Assembly: GCA_008921705.1 (NCBI GenBank) | Contig: VFFE01007078.1 | Coordinates: 132,353 to 196,352 of the forward strand | DNA length: 64,000 nt | Origin: Burhinus oedicnemus | Lineage: Eukaryota > Chordata > Aves > Charadriiformes > Burhinidae | Direction of reading: 5' to 3' | Part shown: positions 10,901 through 64,000 of the stretch, piece by piece | Position numbering within the stretch: position 1 is the first letter of the stretch | How the letters are laid out: the number at the start of each line of letters is the position of its first letter | Made by a program: the position numbers and the translations under genes | The notes under the pieces: model-generated | Told to the model about the DNA's origin: nothing | Seen by the model: the letters and a program-made list of their open reading frames with translations, nothing else | Database searches by the model: none

Positions 10901-13900
10901 GGTATTTTTAAATTGTTCAAACTAAGCATTTTAATCATTATTCCTTAAGAAGAAGCTGCTACTTTCGGATAAGTATGGGAAAATAAATTTTAATAGAAAA
11001 TTAAAGTGCTTTAGAGGACTAGTTGTTTTTAATTCTCCGGAAATCAGGACTATATTTATCTTCATGCCAACAAACAAATGAGGGTAGGTCTTTTCCATCT
11101 GGAGTTGCTATAAATTGTACGGTGTAACAGAGCGTATGGGAGGGGAGGAACTTCTGTTTTTTTCCCAAATGACATGAAACTCAAAGTCAGGAAAAGCTAA
11201 AAATAAAGTTGATAATAGATTACTGATTCCCAGAACTTTTTTTTAGCTGAGGTATTTACATGTTTTGAAATGGTAATTTATTTTAAAAGCTAAACTTACA
11301 GGGGTACATCAAAAAATAACAGGTTAGCTATTTTTCTCTACTCATTTTAAAAAAAACATATAGATGTTACTGCCTCCAGTGGTACTGAGAAGCGTTTCGT
11401 ATAAAATTTTTTAGGGTTGCATTCTTAAAAATCTTAATTGTTAGATAAATGGTACAGTAAGCGGGGGAAAAAAGAGAGAGGAAGAGAACATGAAGTTTGT
11501 GAATTTAAGTAAAAGGACTCAGTTGTACGGACTGGAAAGTTTTGCCTTAATCTTGATTTGACCCCGTTAGGATTACAGGTGGTTGGGTTTTTTTTATTTT
11601 GATAAGCGGCCTAGCCTCTACTTTAATGTGAAATTGCAGAGAACAGTTAAGGGTTGAAAGGGGAAGTTGTATTTACCCATTTGAAGCCTCAGCAGTGAGC
11701 TCATCCCCTTCGTGTGACTGGCAATGCTGCCAGCTCTCCCTTTGCTGATTTATAAGTATCTCAGGACTGTTTCCAGGAGGGGAGCACATGTGTTTGCAAA
11801 CATACCTCAATCAAACCCATCCTGAAGTCTTTCATAGCTTTGCATCCATTATAACTGACCATTGGGTCAAGCAAGCAAGTTTATCTCTGTGCCCTCACTG
11901 GCTGCTCTGTGCGAACACCATCAGGTTCTGCCACTTGGCTGAAGAGCCATCCGTGTAAAAACTACCACCGTGGGATTCTGCCTCATTACTAGGGGCTTTC
12001 CGGCCACATCAATGCAAATATTCAGTCACTAGTCTCTCCCAGTTTCTCTGTCTAAATATATAGTAGAAAAATGGTCTTCTAAGCTATTATTTGCAAATTA
12101 CTGTAGTTTTGGAATGAGCTGAAAGTGCCTCTATGGAAAGGTGCAAAAACGAACTTTTGAACAATGCAGATATGATTGCTGTGGACACAGAAATCCTTGA
12201 ATTTTTTTACTTTGGTTTTCCAGAGGTTAAATGCTAGATCCCCGTTTCTCCATAAACCAGTGGGTCAAATTGTTATGTATATTTGGAATATGAATTGTCT
12301 TTCCAAGGGCAGGGAAAAAGGGTCTGGGAAATACAGAAGCTCTAACCTTCCGTGCTCTGCAAATCTTCCAGTGTAACCAAAACCATTGCGTCTGCTTTCT
12401 GTCTTCCCACCACAGATATTGAAGCTGCCCAGGTGCCACAGATCTCCTTGGGATATAGCTTTTTAGTGGCAGAAGTTAAATACAATTTTTGTTCTGGTGG
12501 AAGAGGGCAGAGGGAAGTTTAGTATTGGAGCTTTCCCCAAGCACAGAGCTCAGCAGGCTCATGGTCGCCACAGCCGGGAAAGCAGAGGCTGTTACAAGGG
12601 TGCGCTTCACCGAGCTTCGAGGTAAAAGTGTATATCTGAAATCAGAGTAGAAATCTGTTTAAGACAGAGGGAATCTCAGAACTATTTTCTTTAGGGATTG
12701 CAGCTTCAGCCCTTTGCTGGGATCCTGCGCTGGGACAGTGGGTGGGAGCTGGCCTGTTTGCTCTCGGTGCAACATGCATTTCGTCTAATTCTCCAATACC
12801 CTCACAGTACAGATGGGGGGTTTTGGAACAATCTCTTGTTTCACAGTATAGCCATTGTACAAGCAAATTAAAAACAAATTAAAGTGTATTTCCAGTGATA
12901 TTTATTTGTACAACAAAGCTTTGAAATCTCTATGAAAATATACTGGTCTAATCACATTATTAATGGTCTAGCATTTATCCTGACAGTACATGAAATATGA
13001 GAGCATCTTTCAAGATGCAGACATGTAGCGAGTCCTATAAATGTCAGGCTGCCTTGGTTGTTAATGGATGAAGAGGAATTGCAAAGCCTGTACAATATGG
13101 CTGTGCTTTCAAAAAAAAAAAAAATTCCTTAAAAGTTTAAGCTAAGCAAGGTCAGTATTTAGATGAAAATAATTCACAACCCTAGAGTGATAGGTTCAGG
13201 TTTTAGGCAAAATTGCCACCTAGGTGAGCATAGACAAAAATTATTTTCTCAAATAAATTAAGAAGCTCCATCTGGCTTAATTACAGACTGTGATGTCTTG
13301 CATTAACTGCCCTTATTTTTTCTACTGACATCAGAAAAAAAAAAAAAGATAAAAGCAGGTAGAAGTTTGGGGGTTTTAATGAGAAAAATGCATTTCTGAA
13401 TTTTATTGGAGAGAGAATGCTGTAACTAAGACTGTTATGGAGGGAATTACATAAAAAAAGGCTGTTCTTTGTCTAAGTGTGATATCACAAGTGAAGGTGA
13501 CAAGGAACCAGTTTGGTGTGGATATCAGATCTGGAAAGCACTTTGGAAGAACTTAACCCACAAATTTAAAAAAAATAAAATTCTTTAAAACCAAATTTTT
13601 GCTCCACCTCAGAATCAGAGGAAACTATGTTTATAGACTCTACAGCATCAGTGCTTTTCCAGAGGTATTAGTTTCTGTCGTGCACAGGGGGATTTTTTTT
13701 TTCTAAGCTTTATCAACACGCTCCAAGGAGTCGGTTACGCTTTCCTTCCTGAGCGCCCTTTGTATCAGGCTGGATCTCGGTGTCAGTTGATCAGTTTTCC
13801 GGAAGAGTGATTATCATTGAGTGATTATGTTTAGGAAAAGAAACCCCAAAACATTTGTTCACACTTGCAAAGACACCCTTTCAGTAGTAGCTAGCATCCA

Positions 13901-15700
13901 ACTGATTCAGCACTGACCTGTGTGCTTCACGTACTTCACTTGACCTGCAGCCAGCATTAATCACAAAGTTTAACATTAAGCAGTTGTGACTATTTTACCT
14001 CGTCAGATTACTCTCACCATTAATTGTTCTGGTTTGGACACAGACTGTTCCTCCTGTTGCAAGAGCAGAGCTCAACACAGAAGGTTACCCGCCGGTACCC
14101 CTGTCAGTTCCAATTACATACGTCAGCTTAGGGAAACACGGTTGGTAAACTTATGTAAAAATATCTTCAAACAAAAAAATTGCTTACCTGACACACGTTA
14201 TTTAACAAACTAACATCACCATCCGTGCTGGTATTTTTCCCTCCATTGTATTCAGGTTACACCGTAGTAAAGCAGCTGAAAGTTCATTTCTTTCCTTCTC
14301 AAGTCCTCTTTTTTTTTTTAATCCCCAAGTACAATATTTACAGTGCAAATTCAGCAAGGAGATATTTTAAGGGCAGGCTGCTCAATGCTTTATTTTTTCT
14401 AGAAAAGTAATTAAAACAAATAAACAAAATGGTTAAATAAAACTTATTTGTTGTCACAAAGGCATCATCCACTGGGAATCCACAGCTTCCATTTTGAGGC
14501 AACTTTGGTTTAAAAAAATACCACAAAATTTAGGAAACTCCAACCAGGCTGTTACATTACTATATTCTTACGTTAACTTTTAAGTGAAGGTTGGAAGCCA
14601 CGCTTCCACTTATCAGTTCCTACCCCACATGGCTTGAGAGTGCAACTGTTTCAGTCCCAGCAGTAGTATTTTTTAGACTTTCCAGCTCGTTTTAATGTCA
14701 CGTCATATATCAGCCTCCACTACTGCCTCTCTTAAACACACTACTCAGGCAGCAAGCCTGCATGTGTACATGCAGAGGTTTGCAAACCAGCCGGAATAAT
14801 TTCCACTCCTTTTTAAGCTACTATTAAAATGTGTCTGGTTTTGTGAAACGGCGGCATGGGTTTAAAAGGAACTTCTTAGGATAACTTTGATGAATGTTAA
14901 AATGATCATACTTTTCAGAGGATCCCTTTGCATTTAATTAGTTTATATTCATTATATTCTTATTTAAAAGCTAAGTTTGCAACCAAGAAACTGAAAAAAA
15001 AAAAAAAAAAAGTAGGGTGAACTACCCTGTGAGGAACTTTCTGCTAAGAAGGGCGAGTTTCTTGGATTTATGTCCTGGCGATCATTTCCCCTGGCTTTGC
15101 TCCAGTACTGTCACACGTGCACAAGTCTGATATGACACTGCTGCCTTTTGAGTCCTGGGAGGGCTTTGCATGGCTGTGCAGCAGCCCCACACCTCGGCAG
15201 ACACTGACCCTCCGTCTAGAAGGACAGGCGGCAACCACTGGGACCATGCGACTGTGCTGGCAAATCTGGTTGTCTCCAGCTAAGGCCTGGACATGAGTCC
15301 ATACCCGATATTTCTGAAGTGTTGCAGGGAAGAAACCCTGATGCTTTTCCCCTCTCTCCTGTTAACCCAAATTTGTTCACCGCTGGCCAGAGCCAGAATA
15401 AGGGGCTACAGATCCATCACACCTGCAAGCACTGGTACTTTGATCAAGTGACAGCAGAGGTTTTCAGCCCAGCCTCCCCTCATAGGTATTTTTTTTAGGA
15501 TGCCGAGACCAATCTAAGCCTCATCCGTCTTCCCCAGGAGGGTTTATTTTCCAGAGAAGACAGGGCTGTTGATGTCAAGAGAAATTATTTCACCCAGGAC
15601 TGTGCTCTGATCCTTTGGGTATACACCATATTTAGTCTGTTGCTGAGAGGGGGTTGTTTCGGTATTTTGTATTTGGCACGTTGATGGGAATTCCTAGAGG
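10900..15700. other. intergenic, CEP20-MYH11
   Basis: AT-rich spacer with A- and T-runs (for example about 13110-13124 and 14995-15011). No gene, CpG island or recognised transposon. It may hold MYH11 enhancers, but nothing in the sequence proves this. Confidence 0.6.
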
Positions 15701-15712
15701 ATCCTAGCTTTC

Positions 15713-16720
15713 CCTTTTTGGGATGTCTCCATCCACAGGTCCTACTGCACAAGGCTGTTGGCTACTAGCGGGGGAAGGAGGGGGGACAGCCAGGGACTGA
15801 AGGTTTGGGGGGTATGAGGGAGGTTTGACGAGGACCAGATCACTCCCTAAGCCCTGCAGGTCTGGCTCCCAGCGCCCCATCCTCCTCTCCCCCCCAGCAC
15901 ACCGTGCCTGCTGCCCGTTCTTTCCACTGCATCCCGGGGACTGTTCCCCCTCAGCTATTTATCACTTCTCTTCTTCCTTTTATGGACAGAGGGAGGTATT
16001 TCTTATATATGAAAAAGTATTTACAGTCCTTTCTCAGGAACTGAGCTGTGTACCAGATCGCAAAAGAAACTGTGACAAATCCGCTGGGGAGGTGGGAAAC
16101 AACCCTCTTGCTCCCCAGGGGCAAAGGAGCCTTAAACCAGCCCCAGGCTCCAAATGTCACATAAACACATGGAGACCCAGGGCAACCTCCACCCACGCTC
16201 CCTTGCTGTGTTAGGAACAACCCTCCTCTCCCGAGCAACCCCTGAACCCAAGGACTTATCTTAGCTCCAAGAAAACGCACTGATGGTGGGTGGGAAAACC
16301 TCCCATACCATGTGGGACCATGACCTGCCCTTTGTCCTTCTTCTAGGCAGGGGGCCATGAGGGGCGAGGATGCTGCCAAGGCAGGAAGGAGTTAAAGGCC
16401 CATTGGCTTGGCCAAACAGTTTCCCCCTAGGAAAAAGCAAAACCTCCAAACCTGGGGGTTAGGGGCACCCATTTTGAGTTAGGCGCACCCTTTTCATGCC
16501 TTTCTGAAAGCCAGAACCAGCCAGCTTCCCTAAAGGGCGGCTCAGGCCAGGGGCAGCAGCCCGGGGTCAGGTCCTGCTGGGAATGAGGTCCTTGGCTCAA
16601 GGCTGTCTTTTTTAACCCAGGTACCGGGAGGATTTTCCAGCAGGACGTGGTTTCCACGGCCCCTCCCCATTGACAAGATTCTCCTCCTCTATATAGGGAG
16701 GCTGCAAAGGCAGCGAGGAC
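15713..16720 (+). promoter_or_regulatory. MYH11: MYH11 smooth-muscle promoter with CArG boxes and TATA
   Basis: TATATAG lies at 16690-16696, about 100 bp before a strong splice donor with no ATG-led frame, fitting a non-coding first exon. Upstream is a perfect CArG box CCTTTTATGG (15976-15985) and a CArG-like CCTTTTTGGG (15713-15722). Rodent Myh11 is known to use two upstream CArG boxes of these types, bound by SRF/myocardin. A CCCCTCCCC box (16660-16668) precedes the TATA. An NF-1-like TTGGC-TTG-GCCAA palindrome lies at 16403-16415, with a shorter spacer than the consensus. The TATA itself sits in a near-CArG sequence (TCTATATAGG, 16688-16697). Seen: the motifs. Inferred: their use. Confidence 0.75.
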
Positions 16721-16795
16721 TTGGACTGTCCCGGCTGGTGGCTGTACAGGTTCCCGACTCTCCAATTCACCCTCTGCTCCCCTAATTGGACGCCT
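16720..16795 (+). other. MYH11: MYH11 exon 1 (non-coding, 5' UTR)
   Basis: Predicted from a TATA box about 25-30 bp upstream and a strong donor (CCT/GTGAGT) at 16796. The start is approximate. Known MYH11 genes have a non-coding exon 1 and the start codon in exon 2. Confidence 0.65.
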
Positions 16796-18174
16796 GTGAG
16801 TACCGCGGGGGCCGGAGATCCCTGCTGGGGCTGGGGCTGGGGGCTGACCGCACTTTGGGATGGAGCAGTTTGACAAGCTAACTATTATGCTACTTTGCAA
16901 ACACATTCAGTGAACTAACCTGCAGGTAGCGAACGAATTAGAAACGGGAACAGACCTATCAGACGCGCTCAAATGGTTTATCCCGATTTGTGTATTACTG
17001 AGCGGGTTCCGTTTAAAATGCAGGAGAGACCATGCACGTTTGAAAGCATGCACGGATGTTCTAGCTTGTTCCTTAGTCACTTCTAACACTGCTCTTGCCG
17101 AATCGCTGGCTGCACAGCAGGAGTTACGCTCCGAGCCAGCAGCAGCGCAGCCCGCAAGGTGCTGTGCGCTGCCGGATGGCGGCAGGGACCCGCTGCGGTC
17201 AAGCATCACATGCGCTTTCGGTACAGAAGAAACCTGGTAGCCCGAGCAGCTGATCTTCTTGAAGTGCTTCTACTTTTTCCAGTGTTAATAAAGGAACTTA
17301 CTGGACTTCCCATGCTGTTTAAAGCAAGTATAACCAAATAAAATAATTAGCTTGTCAGTTACTTGTACTTTAAAAAAGGAAAAATGCTTAAAAATTGGAA
17401 GAAGAAATGGAAACATTTTTACAAAAATGCCTTAGCATTTCATATGTGTGTTTTTAATCTGCCGGGAATAAAGTTTAAGCAAAACTAATCTGATAATTCA
17501 GTGAACTATACTAATTTGAATAATTTCAAAAGTGACGTGCCTTTTTTTAAAGGGAAAATAGAGCAACAAGCTTCTAGCTTTAACAAAATGCTGTGAGTAA
17601 ATTAAGACGACAGTAGATGGCAGTATAGAAAGCAGCTTCAGAGTCATCCCAGAAGTTCACTGGCTTCAGTCACACACGTATAGATAGGTATGTGTCTATG
17701 TACACATATAAATGTTGGTATGTATTTGAGAGGTGTATGCGTGTGTATAATTAAGAAGCAATATGAAATATTTTAAATGTAAGGGAAATCAGAAGGTTTG
17801 TCATTCTTATCTAGCGCATAACTGTCAAGATCTTTTCTAAAACGCACTTGTTTAAAAACAAGCCCACCTTCTCTTTCTCTCAAAGCTTTGCAACTTGCAA
17901 CAAGACGCCTTGCACAGGCTGACTTGCTGAACTCCCAAAGTTCACAGTTCCCTCAAGCCACTGACACAGAGGCTAAACCCATGAACCCCAGAGAGCTTGA
18001 TTAAATAGTCGCCTTAGTTTAGTACATGATACTCCTCTGGCTATATTCGCTTAGCTGTAAACAATGATTTTTATTATCTCATTTGCAATTGACACGCTAG
18101 TCCCTAAAAGGTATTTGTTTTGAATTTGTTATCATTACATTTTTGTGGAACAGCTAGTATTGAGAAGAACATCG

Positions 18175-18184
18175 CCATATATGG
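18175..18184. promoter_or_regulatory. MYH11: intronic CArG box
   Basis: Perfect CCATATATGG about 1.4-1.5 kb into intron 1. Rodent Myh11 is known to need a first-intron CArG box at a similar place. The motif is expected a few times by chance in 64 kb, so position is the main support. Confidence 0.55.
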
Positions 18185-18658
18185 TAGCGTGCATAGATGT
18201 ATGCAGAGGATCCTGACTCTTTATAATTCACTGAGACTTATTAGTTGCAAATCTGTTGGCTTTTAAGTATGTTAATTTTAGAAGAAGCCAAGAGCTAGAG
18301 ATAGCTTTCCAACTTGTGCAAAGTCCAGTTAAAATATGGATTATTTATGAATTCTAATGAACATGCAGAATCTGATTTACTTAATAGAATGACATTTGGG
18401 GGGTATTTGAAATAGCTGATATTTTCCAGATAAAGGGAATCTATCCCCACATGATGCAACTAAAGTCTTTTTTCCTTCTTTTATGATTTTTATAGTTTAT
18501 AACACAGGTAATAACCTGGACCAATTTCTCTGGAGTATTAAAAGAGCTATCAAGTGTTTAATCAGAGTTCTGTAATAACTTGCATTAACAGAGGTGAGAA
18601 AACCTGATAGGACATCAAAGCACTTGCAGACAATTTGATTAAAGGACATGGAGAATGT

Positions 18659-18787
18659 GGGGTTTTTTTTGTTTGTTTGTTTTTTTTAATGCAAAAAAAC
18701 CCCACCACAACAACAAACCAAACCAACCAAACAAACAAAAAAAACCAACACCAAAACCAACCCCAAAACAAAAGCCAAACCAACACA
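18659..18787. repeat. GTTTG/CAAAC simple-sequence hairpin
   Basis: GGGGTTTTTTT (18659-18669) is mirrored by AAAAAAACCCC (18693-18703). A G/T-rich strand then flips to about 85 bases of A/C-only CAAAC/CCAA repeats. It may be a tail-derived or expanded microsatellite. Confidence 0.7.
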
Positions 18788-21700
18788 AAACAGCCCTGGG
18801 AACTTACTGAAAGTGTTATTTCTTAAAATACAGACTTTCCCTCTTCCATGGTTGAACAAACTGCTGATGCCTCCATATTCAGATGAAAGTGTCGATGATG
18901 AGAATAAGCATTTGAGGGATGGTCCTGGTGACCAGTGGGGAGAGGTGAAAGGCCAGGAGGGATTGGTAGCAGTGCTCATGCCAAAGCTAACTGTGCTGGG
19001 GAACCAGTTCCCAAAGAAAGATCACAAGATTAGGACTCACCCCTAGATTTTCTTTTTTTCAAGCAATGCTCGGTTGGGTAATTCAGTTAAGTATTGGAAA
19101 AGTAAAAGATAAGCAATCTGGAAAGAATATAGTCAAGAGTACTGTAGCCCAAGAAACACAGTTTGAGTGGAGCAGCAGGTTACTGCTACACTCTTCCATC
19201 AGAAACCACTTAAGAGAGCAGGACTTGGTTTCTGAAAATAATTCACATACTTGGTTATCCATGTTCTTCTGTTCTAATAATTCCCCGTGTGGCTGTGATA
19301 AGCTTTTATACTGACATGCACATCCTGCAGAGGAAGGGAGAAGTGTCCTTTATTTTCTCATTAGGAGAAAAGCAGTCCTTCTAAGCTCTGACCCAGGAGG
19401 CAGTTCTGCTTGGCCAATAACCTTTTAATTAAAGTGCACTTCCTGGAGATATTTATACTTTGTCCTTGGAATAATATACTCAGAATAAACTGATTGTAAA
19501 GACAGCATTCAACTTCCATCACTGACATGATAAGGCAAAAGACAGTGAAGATCAGCCGGATATCTGCGGTGGGACACCAGAAGGAGGAATAGAAAGTAAT
19601 CTGTGGAAGTACGCACGCCCATGTGTAACGTGCACATTTGGGCTTTAGACAAGTATAACAGATGGATCCAGTTTGGTGTAACTCAGCACATTTCTAAGGC
19701 AAGAAACTTCATATCAGTAGTATTTCTGCAATTGCTTTTCCTCCCTTTTCCTCCTCCCCTTGTCAGGATAGCTCAGCTCCAAGTATAAAAGTATTTATTT
19801 TTGTAAGTGATTTGGGCTGTCATCTACCTAAAAGAATGGATGAGAACCTCTTACCACCTCTTGCACAGATAAGATATTGGTCTCCGTTTCTCTCAGCCAG
19901 CCCTATAGATGAAACCCAGGAACTGGCTAAGGGGTAAATTTTGCCTTCTCAGGGAATGTCCTCAATATGCAGTAATGAATCTTTCCCCTTGGCCCATTTC
20001 CTCAATATCAATCATATGCTGGACCAGTGCAGTTCAGTCTTGATCAGAGACAGGCCAGAAGGTTTACCGCCAATTATTAATCAGAAAGCTTCAGCAGCTC
20101 ATTAGTTCAGTGCACAGCACCTCGCTAGGACAAATCTAGTTGAGTTTGTGGAGTTCATCTTCTACCTCTTCCATTCAGAAACCTTCCTTCAATATTAATA
20201 CACATTAGTTAATATTTATTAATCTATTACACTATTAATATTCCTTAATCCACACTTCATAACTGCATTTCCTTTTTCACTACAGTGGTACCCAGCTGCC
20301 AGTCAAACTTTATCCTCAGATTCCAGAGGATCAGTCATGAAAAGATCTTTTTATACAAATCCATGTTTTCTCCTCATTGTGTTTCAGAGGAGTTACAAGA
20401 TCCAGCTGAGACTGTCTATTCCCTGTTTCTTGTAGGAGGTCTATTCTTACCATGTTTAAACTAGTCAAACATAGTGCTTAGATCTAGGGGATAAAAACTT
20501 GTATTTCCAAGCTCTTCAGTTCATGCCACCTCTCATACCTTCCAACCTCATCTTGCTTTCAAAAAGACTGAATTTAAATAACAAGGTACAGAAAGTTTTA
20601 CGTGCAGAAAGTAGGAGAACATAGAGAATACAAACAGACCAGTTCTCTGTTTCACGCTGTAATCTGTGGAAGGTGTTTTTGACTTAGCATGTAACAAGGA
20701 AAGGAACTTTCCCTTGGTCCTCGGGCAAAAAAAAACAGTGAAGAACTTTTGGATCGTCCCACAGGTGACATGTTTTGTAGCAGGCAAACAGTTTCATCTT
20801 CAGTTGGGTTTTTGAGGTGGATGGTCAGGATGATTCTCCAGTTTGATGTCCACCATCTTCATTTGTGGGCAGCCTCCAAGTAGCAGGACTTGACTCTGTG
20901 AAACCCAGCTCTGCAGTTCAGTCTAGTTTTTGGTGTTTCTGACAGCAATACCAAATTCGTATTGATTTGAATGTGCTGTCACGTGGCACTTAGCCACGGG
21001 CAGCATGATCCAACCTTTCTGATGCTTCAGGATGACCATATAGCTCTCTCTTCTGGGCCTAAGATGGACTGAAATCCTCCCGCTCCATTGGCGCAGGAGT
21101 TCCTCCCCCGCTGCTGGGGCAGTGGGGTGGAGAACGTGCCTTACCCATTGCTACTGCAGCAGGAGGAGAGGCAATAGAAGGGTCCTCCTGCTCCCTGAGC
21201 CCCCTGCTTCTGGAGCCACATCCCAGCAATGGGCAGCACTCCCTTCGTTCCCCTGTTCGGCTGGCTTCACCCTGCAGCCGCCAGCTGGAAAGCTCAGCTG
21301 GAGAGAATACCATCTCCATTATTGGAACTGTGCAGCTCTACCAGCCCTCTTGGCAATGAGGGAACATTTTCTGCCTTAATCCACACAGAGGTCAAATAGT
21401 TTCCTCTTGCAGTTCTCGTCCAAGAATCCCTTGGGAGCAAGCGAAGGGCCACATCCTACAGAGCTCCCTCACGGAGACTCGACGGCGGGGAACACTGTGC
21501 ACGGGCCAGCGGCGATGCACAGGGCCAAGCTGTTGGGGTCTCCCTCCTGTTCACCCACACCACCATCCACATTGCATGTGCATGGATGACCTGGGTGAAT
21601 TTTCCTGTTGAGGTTTTCCAGGCAAGGCTGGTGGCTCTAGAATGAGCACATTTAGAGGAAAGCTGTTCTTCTTTTTAGATGAGAGAATTGTCAAGGGAGT

Positions 21701-23377
21701 TTAAGAAGCTGGGGCATCTAATTTCCACTGAATTTCAGTGGGATATCATCTAACCCTCTTAGGCGCCTCTAAAATCCCAGTTTTGTTTTTAAGCTTTATG
21801 TCACCTTCTGCGTGATCCATGCTTCTCTCTCAGACCCCTCACACAGTCTGGCCTTGCAAAAAACCATTAATCTGTGGGAAGGCTTCAGGGACAAATATTT
21901 GGAAACCAACCTCTGATACTCCCAGAGCACAGGGTGTCCATTTGGCTACATACCACAGAGCCTGGTCTTTACAAATACCGTTCTGCTTATGGGTTGATTG
22001 CTGACATCTTTAGCAGTCAGTTCTCCAAACTCCCTCACGATTCATGTTTGTTTGCATGCTGTAAATATTAAGTTCAGTCTCAATAAGGAAATGAAACAGG
22101 CTCTGTCTCCTGGAGATGTTTTTCTTGGGCACACGTTCTTCCCTGCTCCGCACTGTGGCTCCTTCCCAGCTCCCCTTTCTGCACCACTGCATGGCAGGTT
22201 TCCTGGTTAGCACCACTCTTTCTGGCCTGTAGAAAACCACAAGAAGTCCTCTGTTGTACTCCTTTCCTCATTTAGAGCTGTGTCCCCCATAGGACAGAGC
22301 AGAACACTTAGGAAAGCTCTAGCATTATCGGCAAAGCTCTTGCAGCTACATCCCAACCTCCAATGGCCAGAGCAGGAAAGAAGCTGCCTCCTCCCTCTCA
22401 AAACACGGTGCAAAGCAGCCAAAACCCTCCCACTGCTCTCACCTACAGAGCAGATACATCCGGCTGCTCTATCCAAGTGTGACTGCACGATGCTGTTTTA
22501 TCCACGTGCAACTGCATGACACAGATGTGTCGTCCTCCCAGTTTGAGAATCATGGTTCAGAGTATCTACGAGCTGATGCAATTTCAGGCTTGTTTTATTT
22601 CTTCTGTCTCTCATGTGGTAGACATTTACCCTTCATAAATGATCAGTTCCCACTGTCTGAACCATGGAAAGGGGATAACTCTAAATTACTTTACCGCAGT
22701 ACTGATAACAATTTTTTTCTGTTTTTTTTTTTTTTTTCTTTTGACCTTTCCTCAATCATATTCTTCTCCAAATGAAATGGTATTAGTGTGATTGGAAATA
22801 GTCCTCTGCAAGAAAAGTTTGTTTCTGTCCTTTCTGGAACACAGCCTGGGAACTGTTCTTCTACTAATTATTTCATTATTGCACTGGTATTTCAGTATAC
22901 ACCAAACAGTATTTGGGTGATGGGAAATTTTTTTATGTATCTGAATTCAATTACCTTTGTGATGGGCAAGAGATGAGGCTGCAGAAGCTGTTCAGCTGGT
23001 AGTCTTGGTGCAGTCCCGACAGCCTCATTGCACAGACGTTAGTTATGCTTTACTTTTCTCTCTGATCTTTAGCACAACATAAACAAAATAAATAAGCCCA
23101 GGTTTCCTCATTTGTTTTAGTGCCATGAAGCTTTTGATTTAGGTGATTTCAAACACAGTAACAAAGGAATGGGAATCCGAACACAGATGCTCTAAGGTAT
23201 CTAAGATGGCACCCAAAACTATCTGCATGGAAATGTGAGATATGACACAGGACCTGTAGTGTTTTGGATCTACCACATGGTGGATTTGACAAATGTGTTT
23301 TGCCTGGAACGTCTCCGCATTTGCTTCCATTTAAAGCAGAATATTTTGCTTCCTCAACAGGTGTCTACTGAGTCAAA

Positions 23378-64000
<40,623 letters not shown>

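Larger units (their letters stand above)
16796..23360 (+). other. MYH11: MYH11 intron 1
   Basis: 6.6 kb. Holds a perfect palindromic CArG box (18175-18184), a GTTTG/CAAAC simple-sequence hairpin (18659-18787) and a long T-run near 22721-22740. No other exon recognised. Confidence 0.75.

Noticed and set aside
15825..16449. Open frames of 129 and 142 codons in the MYH11 upstream region
   Set aside because: No recognisable protein. The region carries CArG and promoter motifs and is better explained as regulatory DNA.
16427..16906. Minus-strand 159-codon open frame over the MYH11 TATA and exon 1
   Set aside because: Antisense of promoter and 5' UTR, no domain, compositionally biased.

Overview
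The window is vertebrate nuclear DNA, most likely from a bird. Evidence: intron-split genes with GT-AG junctions, two CpG-island promoters, two CR1 LINE 3' ends that finish in the ATTCTATGA-type terminus typical of avian CR1, and a myosin whose residues follow the chicken gizzard form. The gene order ABCC1 (minus) - CEP20/FOPNL (plus) - MYH11 (plus) matches the conserved block known from human 16p13.11. I found no operons, CRISPR arrays, phage, or tRNA or rRNA genes. One short run of Ns (4231-4250) is an assembly gap.

Left end (1-1800): a CpG island holds the promoter and first coding exon of ABCC1 on the minus strand. That exon encodes 16 residues, and the rest of ABCC1 lies off the left edge. 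1800-4790 is intergenic, with an odd palindrome-rich patch near 1806-1925 and a simple-sequence/gap patch near 4150-4330. 4790-10900 is the complete CEP20 gene: a CpG-island promoter, five coding exons (175 codons plus stop, in frame across every junction) and an AATAAA poly(A) signal. 10900-15700 is intergenic.

Right part (15700-64000): the 5' portion of MYH11, smooth-muscle myosin heavy chain. It has a TATA promoter with upstream CArG (SRF) elements, a non-coding exon 1, and 21 constitutive coding exons, plus a 21-bp alternative exon (5B). Exon 5B encodes the seven-residue loop-1 insert (QGPSFSY) of the fast visceral SMB isoform. The exons cover the whole motor domain, converter, both IQ motifs, the head-rod proline and the start of the S2 coiled coil (952 codons without 5B, 959 with it). 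The gene continues past the right edge. Introns carry two CR1 copies, one embedded in an (ATAAC)n array, and a few short duplications and inverted repeats.

The three genes have unrelated functions: drug/glutathione-conjugate export, centriolar satellites and ciliogenesis, and smooth-muscle contraction. Their proximity is conserved synteny, not a pathway. I see no wholly new biological system. The most useful non-obvious items are the 5B micro-exon with its flanking TGCATG motifs and the conserved-looking CArG arrangement.
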